Source: Marinomonas sp. UCMA 3892 (GTDB lineage Bacteria; Pseudomonadota; Gammaproteobacteria; Pseudomonadales; Marinomonadaceae). From it: a DNA stretch of 64,000 nucleotides. A program made the translations under genes and the position numbers. Under the pieces are notes generated by a model. The model had not been told where the DNA came from, did no database searches, and was given only the letters and a program-made list of their open reading frames with translations. The DNA is taken from contig NZ_PTXN01000014.1 of NCBI RefSeq assembly GCF_012726345.1, positions 63,283-127,282 of the forward strand, in the 5' to 3' direction. Positions within the stretch are counted from its first letter, which is position 1. Every line of letters starts with the position of its first letter. Below are positions 44,745 through 52,974 of the stretch, one piece after another.

Positions 44745-45086
44745 GTTGAGTTCGGTAATATGCCACAGCTCGCCTGATGGCCCCCACAAATAAATGACTT
44801 TACCCCAAGGTTCCAATTTAATTGGTTCATATCTAACATTTAAGCCCTCAATGCTTGATACCGTAACGAATGCTTCCTGAATGTCAGAAACAATTAGTTG
44901 CAGCATTAAGTTACTTGCAAAATCTTCGTTGTAAAATCGCTGAAGAAAGAATGTGCAGTTGCCGTTGCTAAAAATGGATAGATCGCCGGTAGCCGGTTCC
45001 ATTTCAAAGCCTAGTGCCTGATAAAAGCATTGTGACTCATCGTAATCCTTACTTGGTACAAAAACTCTTATATCCATTGCTTGCAT
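44739..45086 (-). CDS. VOC-superfamily protein (glyoxalase/bleomycin-resistance fold)
   Basis: The 115-residue protein has one VOC module: a beta-alpha-beta repeat with DIRVFVPSKDYDESQCFYQA, LGFEMEPATGDLSIF, and the C-terminal IYLWGPSGELWHITEL (last ligand glutamate candidate in ELWHITE). VOC proteins bind metal and small molecules; glyoxalase, fosfomycin or bleomycin roles are possible and cannot be distinguished. AGGAGG precedes the ATG at 45086. It is a single-gene cassette. Confidence 0.85.
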   Translation of the reverse strand: MQAMDIRVFVPSKDYDESQCFYQALGFEMEPATGDLSIFSNGNCTFFLQRFYNEDFASNLMLQLIVSDIQEAFVTVSSIEGLNVRYEPIKLEPWGKVIYLWGPSGELWHITELNS

Positions 45087-45103
45087 ACTACCTCCTGAAA
45101 TAC

Positions 45104-45175
45104 AGTTAACGCCCGCATTTGCGGCTGGTTTGGAGCGTAGCGGAAAACCAGTCCGACAACATGCGCTTGTTAGTT
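45104..45175 (-). repeat. attC integron recombination site
   Basis: Begins AGTTAACGCCCGC and ends GCGCTTGTTAGTT, with arms CTGGTTT / AAACCAG and a GGAGCGTAGCGG loop. The stop of the gene at 45170 lies inside it. Confidence 0.88.
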
Positions 45176-45562
45176 TTCTTCTCTTCTCTCTTTCGGCACA
45201 TAATTCCAGTGCTCTTCTATATAAAGAGCTCCCATTAATGCGCTGAACTTCCCAATGCTTATTTGATCATTTTGAGCAATTTCAACAATAGCCTCATCAT
45301 AACCAGCCTCAGGCCTAGCAATCAAAATAAATGCCCCTTGACTAATTTGGGCTGGCTTTTGAAAGTAGTCCGTCAGAGAGTAGGAATACTCATCCGATGC
45401 ATGAAGAGTTATATCTGATAGCCCATCATTTCTCTTGATTAGATAAATGAAATCATCGTCATTTTTAGGATGATCGATTCGTTGCCAAGCTCGAACTTTA
45501 GTGTGGTTATCTAGGGCATCTTCTAGATACTTGGGTATCGTGTAATATAAATTTCTTCCCAC
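45170..45562 (-). CDS. Partner protein of the membrane nucleotidyltransferase, unknown family
   Basis: The 130-residue soluble protein starts with GTG at 45562, one base after the stop of the upstream nucleotidyltransferase gene, so they are translationally linked within a single cassette. The sequence (YTIPKYLEDALDNHTKVRAW, HASDEYSYSLTDYF, IGKFSALMGALYIEEHWNYV) gives no known motif. Two-gene cassettes are rare in integrons and imply a functional unit, perhaps a toxin-antitoxin-like or defence pair. I cannot say which gene would be the active one. Confidence 0.62.
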   Translation of the reverse strand: MGRNLYYTIPKYLEDALDNHTKVRAWQRIDHPKNDDDFIYLIKRNDGLSDITLHASDEYSYSLTDYFQKPAQISQGAFILIARPEAGYDEAIVEIAQNDQISIGKFSALMGALYIEEHWNYVPKERREEN

Positions 45563-45563
45563 C

Positions 45564-46532
45564 TCAAATTATCCTTATTGTCTTAGCTAATTTGGCCTTA
45601 AATGCGTCATATGAGCGTTTTTCCAGTTCAGAATACACTTTTAAGTGCAATTTTAACCCCTGCTCTAGATAAAACCTATCCTTGAGTTTTTCATAGAAGT
45701 CAGCATCAACTTTTATGTCTTCTACTTTTATTGCTTTTGTTTTTATCAGCAAATCTACGTCGGTACTTTCGGCACCATATAAGGCGCTACCAAATATATA
45801 TGCAGCCTCTATGTTCGCATTTTTTATTTTGGATTGTTCAACAATCCAGGTTTTATACTTTTCTAAGCTATTTTTCCCAAAAGAACAATAGCTCAAGATC
45901 AAATCTGAAAAAGCGATGGGAAATTGATTTTGTGAATAATCGAAGCTTGGATCTTCGCAGTGCTTCTTAAATGCTTGAATATGAGATTTCATTTCAGAAA
46001 CAACTAACTCTTCACGTTTGTCTAGCTTTTTAACTCTATTTAATATGCTCAATATGCTGTCATTATTTGGAACAATTTGATCGAGCTTTAACTGTTCCCA
46101 TACCTCGTAATCGTGACGGAGTTCATCTGTGCTACCAGCACTTGTATTAGGTCCAAACGTGGTAAATATTCTCCTATTATCATCCATCAATGGTCGAATA
46201 TCACGAGCTGCTTTAGATAGCGTTTTGTATCTTTTGAAAGAGCCCGTTTTATTACTCAGTTGCTTTAATGTAAATAAAACAACTGAAGATACGATCATAA
46301 AAGCACCAATAACTATAAAGACACTATCGACGCCCGAATTCAGCGAAAGTTTAATATACAAATCTTCTTTGAGAATCTCTAAGCTTGAGCCTAACTGTAT
46401 GACCCTTTGGTAACTTACAAGGGCTATTCCTGACGTCAATAACAACCATATAAACTTAGTATCGAAATTAGGATTTAAAAATCGATTAAGTTTTTCTGAA
46501 AGAATGCCTTTTATGGTCAAATCGTTGCTCAT
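45564..46532 (-). CDS. Membrane-anchored protein with C-terminal nucleotidyltransferase domain
   Basis: The 322-residue protein has two N-terminal membrane helices (FIWLLLTSGIALVSYQRV and VFIVIGAFMIVSSVVLFTL), a helical middle, and a C-terminal pol-beta type nucleotidyltransferase core: IFGSALYGAESTDVDLLI, with GS and DxD of the minimal (MNT) type. A lysine-rich tail follows. MNT domains transfer nucleotides to proteins or small molecules; membrane anchoring is uncommon. AGGGAAGAT precedes the ATG. It is the first, most 5' cassette of the second array, directly next to the outermost attC. Confidence 0.78.
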   Translation of the reverse strand: MSNDLTIKGILSEKLNRFLNPNFDTKFIWLLLTSGIALVSYQRVIQLGSSLEILKEDLYIKLSLNSGVDSVFIVIGAFMIVSSVVLFTLKQLSNKTGSFKRYKTLSKAARDIRPLMDDNRRIFTTFGPNTSAGSTDELRHDYEVWEQLKLDQIVPNNDSILSILNRVKKLDKREELVVSEMKSHIQAFKKHCEDPSFDYSQNQFPIAFSDLILSYCSFGKNSLEKYKTWIVEQSKIKNANIEAAYIFGSALYGAESTDVDLLIKTKAIKVEDIKVDADFYEKLKDRFYLEQGLKLHLKVYSELEKRSYDAFKAKLAKTIRII

Positions 46533-46545
46533 ATCTTCCCTAGAA

Positions 46546-46602
46546 AACTAACAATTAAGGGTTATACGGCAGCGTAGCTGCGGCTATAACCCACTGTTGA
46601 AC
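46546..46602 (-). repeat. Outermost attC site of the second array
   Basis: Left AACTAACAATTAAGG, right GTTGAAC on the plus strand (GTTCAAC, a perfect RYYYAAC, on the coding strand). Inner stem GGGTTATA / TATAACCC around GCAGCGTAGCTGC. 57 bases. Confidence 0.82.
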
Positions 46603-47030
46603 GGCTGCGTTGTCTATATAGGGGATTTGCTTTTTTCATGGTGGGACTTCCCTGTTATATAACTCGCTCAATACCAACGTCTGTCTGGACTATGCCGCTT
46701 CAGATCGTCTTTGATCGCCGCTATATTAATTCTTTATTTGCTCTTTTGTAGCGCGATTTGACCCGCGAGGCAAGCGATTCCCTCAGACCTTATGACCTGA
46801 TCTGTTTTCAAGGCAATGTATTTATGTCTAACTAAATGGAAGGAAATTAATTACATTGTCGGGCTGATGCCGTGACCTACAAAAAAACGAAAAAACTTGT
46901 CCGTAGCTTCAATACGTTATTCTTTTATGACCAACGGCAGATTACGCTCCGCTTATCGTGCCCTACGGGTGAGTTGGGAATTTTTCATCTGACCCTAAAT
47001 TCCAGACCCTAAATTCCAAGGCTCGACATT
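46603..47030. other. Non-coding interval beyond the array
   Basis: No gene is seen. It contains CCCGACAATG-like palindromic text (TGTCGGGCTGATGCCGTGA at 46858, CCTACAA following) and a tandem CCTAAATTCCA-type repeat near 46993-47020. Sequence upstream of a short frame starting KKANPLYRQRS could be a decayed mobile element, but nothing was recognised. An integrase is expected here if the array were complete, and none is present. Confidence 0.5.
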
Positions 47031-47090
47031 TTGGGTGCTGAACATTGTTTGGTATTTCGATGAGGTATGTTGTCATTGCGAGTTTATAGC

Positions 47091-47128
47091 GCCTGATTAC
47101 GGTCGTGCATCCCTTATGCAGGCCTACA
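47091..47128. repeat. Palindromic intergenic repeat, second family, copy 1
   Basis: Text GCCTGATTACGGTCGTGC... ending GGCCTACA. Similar copies lie at 47192-47229 and 47817-47855. All three read in the same direction. Confidence 0.75.
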
Positions 47129-47191
47129 ATTTGGTAGTGCGGAAAGTTATGTGGTGTTTCGATAAAATAGGTTGTGGCTACGAGGCTTTAT

Positions 47192-47229
47192 GTCTGATTA
47201 CGGTCGTGCCTCCCTCATGCAGACCTACA
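47192..47229. repeat. Palindromic intergenic repeat, second family, copy 2
   Basis: Text GTCTGATTACGGTCGTGCC... ending GACCTACA. About 100 bases after copy 1. Confidence 0.75.
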
Positions 47230-47267
47230 GGGAATGTTGGTTTACAACACGAGTAAGGACAGTCTTC

Positions 47268-47542
47268 TTATTCTTGCAGCACGTTCGTTGCTCCATGGAT
47301 CACGGCAACAATATCAATTTGCTCTGCCATAATATGATATATGATTCTATATGGACCCGCGAACACCTCCCTTATTTGATCAAGCTCATATTCTGGCACT
47401 TTTCTTCCTGATAGAGGAAAGTCACCAATCTGTTCAGATCGCCTTGTAATTCGATCCACAGTTTGCAGTGCATAGGTTTCTGAGTCTTGGCATAAATTGC
47501 ATCCAAATGAGCTTCTGCGGTTTTAGTCCATTGAACTCTCAT
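47268..47542 (-). pseudogene. Frameshifted RelE/ParE-family toxin gene
   Basis: The start codon at 47542 overlaps the antitoxin stop (ATGA) and reads MRVQWTKTAEAHLDAIYAK. Near 47480 the frame must shift to continue as QDSETYALQTVDRITRRSEQ, and then GDFPLSGRKVPEYELDQIRE and PYRIIYHIM, which is a clear RelE/ParE toxin core. Relatives have a few more residues between (typically YIA-type), so a small deletion of non-multiple-of-three size probably occurred. The toxin is most likely inactive, while its antitoxin remains. Confidence 0.75.
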
Positions 47543-47727
47543 TCAGGCAATCCATATTTTTTTCTAATGTCAGCAACCCCCTTTGTTCTTCCAGCCTTGC
47601 TATCTTCGAGCCCTTTTTCAATCGCTTCTCGAACATATATTTCATGCATCAGGTCATCCCATGTTGCATTGGCAGGGAGTTGATCAATCAGCTTATGTGC
47701 TTCTTCCTTACTGACAATCGTTGACAT
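47539..47727 (-). CDS. Small antitoxin-like protein (partner of the broken toxin)
   Basis: The 62-residue protein is helical and acidic (SKEEAHKLIDQLPANATWDD, EIYVREAIEKGLEDSKAGR), ending with RKKYGLPE, and overlaps the toxin gene by 4 bases. This fits the short antitoxin partners of RelE/ParE toxins seen in marine bacteria. DNA-binding and toxin neutralisation are inferred from context. AGGTA precedes the start. Confidence 0.7.
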   Translation of the reverse strand: MSTIVSKEEAHKLIDQLPANATWDDLMHEIYVREAIEKGLEDSKAGRTKGVADIRKKYGLPE

Positions 47728-48040
47728 TTTATACCTCCAAATGTGTCTAATTTAATTTGGTTATCTGTTGATACTAAAAGACTTTCTAATGAGCTGCCAG
47801 CGCAAATTCAATAAAACGCCTGATTACGGTCGTACCTCCTTCATGCAGACCTACAATTGAGGATCGCGGAAAGTTATGTGGCGTTTCGATGAGGTAGGCG
47901 TTTAGTTTCGAAAAGAAACGCCATATAACTTGGAGCAAGGTAATAACAAATAAGAGGAGGGAATAATTACGTGGGCCTATAAAAAAGGCCCCATTTACCT
48001 GAGTAGACAAAATGGGGCCAAGGTAGTCGTTGATCTTTTG
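47728..48040. other. Repeat-bearing intergenic DNA
   Basis: Contains the third copy of the second repeat family (47817-47855) and, at 47866-47892, GCGGAAAGTTATGTGG-type text that also occurs at 47139-47163. No gene is seen. Confidence 0.6.
47817..47855. repeat. Palindromic intergenic repeat, second family, copy 3
   Basis: CGCCTGATTACGGTCGTACC... ending GACCTACA, same orientation as the copies at 47091 and 47192. Confidence 0.75.
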
Positions 48041-48301
48041 TTAATGACGAGTCTGTTCTGGGTCGTTCATTTCACGCATTCGTTTGCGATGTTCTACGAA
48101 TTCATCGCTGAGCATGTAGTCGCCCTGCTCGGTGTGAGCCAGTGCACCGCGATTGACAAGTGCGTCTAAAGTTTTTGGTAATACCTTTTGGCGGCGTTCA
48201 CCTTTGATAAAATAAAATTGCTCACCCAATTGGATCAATTTAAAACCAGATTCTAGATACCCAACACATAAGTTTTGAGTTGGCGTTAACTTGAGTTTCA
48301 T
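48041..48301 (-). CDS. Small unknown protein
   Basis: The 86-residue protein is soluble and charged. It contains QNLCVGYLESGFKLIQLGEQ, FYFIKGERRQKVLPKTLDA and ALVNRGALAHTEQGDYMLSD, a winged-helix-like arrangement, but no firm family. The last helix is rich in R/E. It sits alone between the repeats and purU, with GAGGTGAACA just before its start codon as a ribosome-binding site. Confidence 0.7.
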   Translation of the reverse strand: MKLKLTPTQNLCVGYLESGFKLIQLGEQFYFIKGERRQKVLPKTLDALVNRGALAHTEQGDYMLSDEFVEHRKRMREMNDPEQTRH

Positions 48302-48485
48302 TGTTCACCTCACATTCCATGCCGTCTCTTAAATTTAAATCAATTGATCATTTATCGTTCACTATAGACTATAGACACTTTTTTCAAGAAGGGTAATTTT
48401 CTACCATTAAGATTACAAAAAAATAAAAAAGAAACTGTTTCTCCTACCTCAAACTTCGTCATTGCTTAACGCTCTCAGAAAGCCC

Positions 48486-48517
48486 AAAAAAAGGGAAGAC
48501 ATCAAGCCTTCCCTTTT
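48486..48517 (-). terminator. Rho-independent terminator of purU
   Basis: AAGGGAAG and CTTCCCTT pair around a short loop with an A-run on the left, which is a T-run for the minus strand. It lies just after the purU stop at 48540. Confidence 0.8.
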
Positions 48518-48539
48518 CACAAACTTTGCAATGATTGCC

Positions 48540-49400
48540 TTATTCAGCAAACACGACGGTTTTATTACCATGTACCAGAACACGATCTTCCAAGTGGTAA
48601 CGTAGACCGCGTGAAAGTACAAGTTTTTCGATGTCTTTGCCTAGACGAACCATGTCTTCTGCGGCATGGCTGTGACGAACACGAATCACATCTTGCTCGA
48701 TAATCGGACCTGCATCCAAGTCAGCTGTGACGTAGTGGCAGGTCGCACCAATCAGTTTCACACCGCGAACGGCGGCCTGATGGTAAGGCTTAGCACCAAT
48801 GAAAGACGGCAAGAAGCTGTGGTGGATGTTGATCACCTTATGGCGATACTTCTCACACAAGTATTCCGGGAAGATCTGCATGTAACGTGCTAATACAATG
48901 GTATCGGCTTGCGTCGAATCAATGCAGGCTTCAATTTCTTGGAAAGCTGGCATCTTATCTTCTTTTGGCACAGGAATGCAGAAATATGGAATCTTATACC
49001 ATTCAACCATAGAACGCAGGTCTTCGTGGTTCGCGATAACACCAACAATTTCACAGTTCAGTTCGCCTGTGTGCCAGCGATGCATGATGTCGTTTAGGCA
49101 ATGAGATTCTTTGGTTGCCAACAAGACAACTTTAGGGCGGTCTTCACTGTCTTTCACATACCAACGCATGTTGAATTCTTCTGCTATTGGCGCAAATTCT
49201 TTGCGAAAGGTTTCTACGTCAATATCTAAGCTTTCAGCATCAATATCGTGACGCATAAAAAACCACTTTTGCTCTAAATCTGTGTGGTGACTCGCTTCGA
49301 TGATCGAGCCTTGGCGTTCATTCAAAAATTGACTCACCGCCGCCACAATCCCCACTCTGTCGGGACAACTAATCACAAGTCGAAATGTTTTCTTTCTCAT
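48540..49400 (-). CDS. purU: Formyltetrahydrofolate deformylase
   Basis: The 286-residue protein has an N-terminal ACT domain (LVISCPDRVGIVAAVSQFL) and a formyltransferase-type domain (VVLLATKESHCLNDIMHRW). The active-site stretches VINIHHSFLPSFIGAKPYHQ and TAD-L-DAGPIIEQD (with catalytic histidine and aspartate) are clear. PurU hydrolyses 10-formyl-tetrahydrofolate to formate and THF, balancing one-carbon units for purine synthesis. It stands alone between other core genes, and is oriented like rlmKL and pyrD. Confidence 0.95.
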   Translation of the reverse strand: MRKKTFRLVISCPDRVGIVAAVSQFLNERQGSIIEASHHTDLEQKWFFMRHDIDAESLDIDVETFRKEFAPIAEEFNMRWYVKDSEDRPKVVLLATKESHCLNDIMHRWHTGELNCEIVGVIANHEDLRSMVEWYKIPYFCIPVPKEDKMPAFQEIEACIDSTQADTIVLARYMQIFPEYLCEKYRHKVINIHHSFLPSFIGAKPYHQAAVRGVKLIGATCHYVTADLDAGPIIEQDVIRVRHSHAAEDMVRLGKDIEKLVLSRGLRYHLEDRVLVHGNKTVVFAE

Positions 49401-49513
49401 AGTAAAACTTATAAACCTTAAAAATCACAAAAGCTGAACTAGGTGTTTAGCCTTAAAAAACGTCGGCGAATTATACTGAATTCTCTTACTTATTCTTAAC
49501 TGCTTTTACTTAA

Positions 49514-51679
49514 TTACTTGTTCTTAATAATGTAGCACTGATGAATTTTGTCGTTACGATCAAAATCTGGGTCCAGCGTTTCACGAGTAATGTTTTTCAC
49601 ATCGTATTCTTGCTCTAACGCTTCGTCCAACACAAAACGACGGTAGTTATTAGAGAAAATAAGCTCACCACCTCTCGCCAGTCTTGCCATCGCTAAACGT
49701 ACAAGTTCACCATGATCGCGCTGAATATCTAGAATGTCTGCCATTTTTTTTGAGTTCGAAAACGTCGGCGGGTCCATGAAGATCAAATCAAACTTATCGC
49801 GGCTTTGTTTTAGCCATTCGATACAATCGGCACGTTCTACTTGATGGTAACGATCTGAAAACTCGTTTAGTTCAATATTACGACGCGCCCACTCGGTATA
49901 AGTGTTCGACATATCGACACTCAATGAACTGCGCGCACCACCTTGTCCAGCATGAACAGACGCGGTCGCTGTGTAACAGAACAAGTTTAAGAAGCGTACG
50001 CCATTGGCTTTGTCTTGAATCAGCTTGCGTACTGGACGGTGATCAAGAAACAAACCTGTATCCAAATAATCTTTTAGATTAACAATGAATTCACAGCCGT
50101 ATTCTTCTACGATCATTTCGTGTTTCGTTTGATCGAATTTTTCATATTGCTCTTTACCTGTCTGTCTTTGGCGCTGTTTCAAGATCACATTAGATTCTGA
50201 AATATTCAGCGCTGTCGGAATGGCAGACATCACCTCAAACAAACGTTGTTTGGCTTTTTCTGGATCAACACTTTTAGGTGCCTGATATTCTTGAACATGT
50301 GCCCAATTGCCATAGATATCAATCGCAACAGAGTATTCTGGCATATCAGCATCATAAACGCGGTAACACTGGATCTTGTTTTTCTCGACCCATTTTTTCA
50401 GTTTCTTAGCGTTCTTTTGCAGACGGTTAGCAAACATTTGTGCACCCGGCGTCATAACCGATTGCGCGACGACATCTTCTTTTATGCTGCCAGCCAACAA
50501 TGGAAACTGATATGCGCGACATTCAATGCCACCGTTTATCACTCGTGTACTTTTTTCTGGTCGAACAGGAATTTGTCGAGCCAGATGGTCGTTACTGGTT
50601 AGCATCATAAACTGCCAGCCACGCACGTGAGTCACCACCCATTCCCCCAGTTGGCGATACAAGGCAATCAAGGCCATTTCATCACCAATACGCTCACCGT
50701 AAGGCGGATTGGTAATCAAAAGACCTGGAGCATCGGGATTAATATCGAACTCATGTTCTTGGAACGACGACATGGTCACATCAATGACGTCAGTTAGTCC
50801 TGCGCGCTTGATGTTTTCGCGCGCGGCAGCAATGGCTTTTTGCTCTCTATCCGTACCTTGAAAACGAATACCCAAGGTTGCTGGATCTTTTTTCCGGTTC
50901 TTAGCAAAGTCCATTAGCTGTTGCCACATCCGGTGATCATGCTGTTTCCAGCCTTTGAATCCCCAATATGGGCGACGTAGACCTGGAGCCATGTCCAAAG
51001 ACATCATCGCAGCTTCAACTAGAAAGGTACCAGAACCACACATTGGATCGATTAATTGCGTCAAACCGCAATCTGCTCCCCAACCTGCACGTAGCAAAAG
51101 GCCAGCAGCTAAGTTTTCTTTAAGAGGTGCCATGCCGCCTTGTTGACGGTAACCACGGCGGTGCATACTTTCGCCAGACAAATCAATACTAACTGTCACT
51201 ACTTCACGTTTGATACGCAAAGCAATACGGACTTCTGGCTGCTCTTTTTCAACGCTAGGACGCTCACCAGACAAGGCTACAAAATAATCGGCAATCGCAT
51301 CTTTCGCACGAACCGCACCAAATTGTGTATTACGAATATGGTGATTAGTGCCATGGCAATCAATCGCGATGGTGTTGCTTGCATTCATGTGGTCGGACCA
51401 CTGAATCGCTTTTACGCCATCGTATAAGTCGTCGGCAGATTCCATTTTAAAATTGGCAATCGGCAACATAACGCGAGTTGCAACGCGAGACCAAAGGCAA
51501 GCTTTGTACATACCTTCTAAATCTGTTGTCAGTTTAACCTGCGCTTCACCCAAGCGAGTTTGCGTTAGGCCTTCGCCATGCAGCTCTTTTTCTAAGACAT
51601 TTTCTAACCCAAGAGGACAGGTTATTTCTAATGCGTAAACCTGACTTGCTGAATCAGTTGTCTGTAATATCGTGCTCAT
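49514..51679 (-). CDS. rlmKL: Bifunctional 23S rRNA methyltransferase RlmKL
   Basis: The 721-residue protein has an N-terminal THUMP domain, a first methyltransferase with DPMCGSGTFLVEAAMM and LLITNPPYGERIG (m2G2445), and a second with RFLNLFCYTATASVHAGQGG and LIFMDPPTFSNSKKM (m7G2069). This is the fused form of RlmL and RlmK found in gammaproteobacteria. It modifies 23S rRNA in the cytoplasm before ribosome assembly. The gene is on the same strand as pyrD, 124 bases downstream of it with a terminator between them. Confidence 0.95.
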   Translation of the reverse strand: MSTILQTTDSASQVYALEITCPLGLENVLEKELHGEGLTQTRLGEAQVKLTTDLEGMYKACLWSRVATRVMLPIANFKMESADDLYDGVKAIQWSDHMNASNTIAIDCHGTNHHIRNTQFGAVRAKDAIADYFVALSGERPSVEKEQPEVRIALRIKREVVTVSIDLSGESMHRRGYRQQGGMAPLKENLAAGLLLRAGWGADCGLTQLIDPMCGSGTFLVEAAMMSLDMAPGLRRPYWGFKGWKQHDHRMWQQLMDFAKNRKKDPATLGIRFQGTDREQKAIAAARENIKRAGLTDVIDVTMSSFQEHEFDINPDAPGLLITNPPYGERIGDEMALIALYRQLGEWVVTHVRGWQFMMLTSNDHLARQIPVRPEKSTRVINGGIECRAYQFPLLAGSIKEDVVAQSVMTPGAQMFANRLQKNAKKLKKWVEKNKIQCYRVYDADMPEYSVAIDIYGNWAHVQEYQAPKSVDPEKAKQRLFEVMSAIPTALNISESNVILKQRQRQTGKEQYEKFDQTKHEMIVEEYGCEFIVNLKDYLDTGLFLDHRPVRKLIQDKANGVRFLNLFCYTATASVHAGQGGARSSLSVDMSNTYTEWARRNIELNEFSDRYHQVERADCIEWLKQSRDKFDLIFMDPPTFSNSKKMADILDIQRDHGELVRLAMARLARGGELIFSNNYRRFVLDEALEQEYDVKNITRETLDPDFDRNDKIHQCYIIKNK

Positions 51680-51724
51680 TTATAAAATACTTTTTTAAAT
51701 TTCAATGAATGTTTCGAAACGCAT

Positions 51725-51758
51725 AAAAAGGACGGGATTGTGTCCCGCCCTCTTTTTT
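51725..51758 (-). terminator. Rho-independent terminator of pyrD
   Basis: GGGCGGGA and TCCCGTCC (with one G-U pair) around CACAA, then TTTTT on the minus strand. It lies between pyrD (stop at 51804) and the rlmKL start at 51679. Confidence 0.85.
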
Positions 51759-51803
51759 AAACAAGATACAAAAATACGCTGCATCTTGTTTTCAATTCGA
51801 TCT

Positions 51804-52844
51804 TTAGATGCCGAGATCAAGTTCTCGGTAATAAGCATCAGTGCTTGCTACAGCTTCCTTAATTAACTCTGGACCGTGATAAATAAAGCCCGAATAAATC
51901 TGTACTAAACGCGCACCTGCTTGCAGTTTTTCTACCGCATCCGCGCCACTTGAAATACCGCCAACACCAATAATAGGCAAGGTGTCTTTCAAATGTTCAG
52001 CCAATACTTTAACCACATGAGTAGACGCATCACGAACTGGCATACCGCTCAATCCGCCCGCTTCTTTTTCAAACTGATGACCTAACACTGCCTCACGAGA
52101 CAAAGTTGTATTAGTGGCAATAATGCCATCAACTCCCTGATCAACCAAAGTATCGGCAACCATTTTAATTTCGTCGTCAGTCATATCTGGAGCAATTTTC
52201 ACCGCCAACGGAACACGCTTACCGTATGCCGCTTCATAACGATCACGTGCCGCTACCAATGGAGCTATCAACTGAGCCAAGCTTTCACCAAACTGCAAAC
52301 TGCGAAGTCCCGGTGTATTTGGCGAACTAATGTTTGCAGTAATGTAATCTGCGTAAGGGATAACTGATTCTAAACAGGCCAAATAATCCGCTGCAGCGTC
52401 TTCCACTGAAGTGGTTAAATTTTTGCCAATATTAACACCTAACACACCAGGATAACGGTGGGATTTAATCCGCGAAACCAAATGATCCACACCTTTGTTA
52501 TTAAAGCCCATGCGGTTAATAATGGCTTCATGCTCTGGCAAACGGAACAAACGCGGCTTAGGATTTCCGGCCTGCCCTTTTGGTGTCACAGTCCCCACTT
52601 CCACAAAACCAAAGCCCAACGCGCCTAGCGCTTCAAACGCATCGGCATTTTTATCTAAGCCAGCCGCTAAACCTACAGCATTGGGAAAGCGTAATCCCAT
52701 CACATCAACTGGTTTAGTCGATGGCAATCCACCTAGAAATCTGTTTAAACCCAATCGACTGCTTGCTGCGAGAAGATCCAATGACAATTCATGGGAGACT
52801 TCTGGGTCCAGTTTAAAAAGTAACGAGCGAGCAAGTTGGTACAT
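51804..52844 (-). CDS. pyrD: Dihydroorotate dehydrogenase (quinone), class 2
   Basis: The 346-residue protein has the class 2 N-terminal membrane-association helix ([20 protein letters not shown]) and the FMN barrel: [19 protein letters not shown], then [14 protein letters not shown] with the catalytic serine, [10 protein letters not shown], and [20 protein letters not shown]. It oxidises dihydroorotate to orotate with quinone in pyrimidine synthesis, at the inner membrane. Located between DUF2835 and rlmKL genes, as in many related genomes. Confidence 0.96.
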   Translation of the reverse strand: MYQLARSLLFKLDPEVSHELSLDLLAASSRLGLNRFLGGLPSTKPVDVMGLRFPNAVGLAAGLDKNADAFEALGALGFGFVEVGTVTPKGQAGNPKPRLFRLPEHEAIINRMGFNNKGVDHLVSRIKSHRYPGVLGVNIGKNLTTSVEDAAADYLACLESVIPYADYITANISSPNTPGLRSLQFGESLAQLIAPLVAARDRYEAAYGKRVPLAVKIAPDMTDDEIKMVADTLVDQGVDGIIATNTTLSREAVLGHQFEKEAGGLSGMPVRDASTHVVKVLAEHLKDTLPIIGVGGISSGADAVEKLQAGARLVQIYSGFIYHGPELIKEAVASTDAYYRELDLGI

Positions 52845-52974
52845 TGTTAGGGCTCCTAGGCGGTTAAGATCTGCTAAATGCTTTGTCTGAGCTGTGCTGC
52901 TCTTTTATTTAATCTGTTCTGTCTGATTATCATTTAAAATTAGATGATCTAATTTTAGACTACCTAACTTTAGG

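Larger units (their letters stand above)
38480..46602 (-). mobile_element. Integron gene-cassette array without integrase (CALIN)
   Basis: Thirteen or so genes on one strand, mostly one per cassette, are separated by attC sites whose cores (TAACGCC at the left, GTTRRRY-type at the right) and GAGCGTAGCG-type loops agree. Stop codons commonly overlap the attC end. Cargo is typical of integrons: unrelated small proteins from many families. Read along the coding strand, the first cassette is at 46602, where an integrase would be expected to the right, but no integrase gene is present there or elsewhere in the window. Hence an orphan array. Confidence 0.85.

Noticed and set aside
46861..46960. Possible structured RNA or riboswitch
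   Set aside because: The palindromic text fits the intergenic repeat family, and no riboswitch core could be identified.
46596..47267. A complete integron integrase gene to the right of the array
   Set aside because: No frame of suitable length or recombinase motif is present in this interval.
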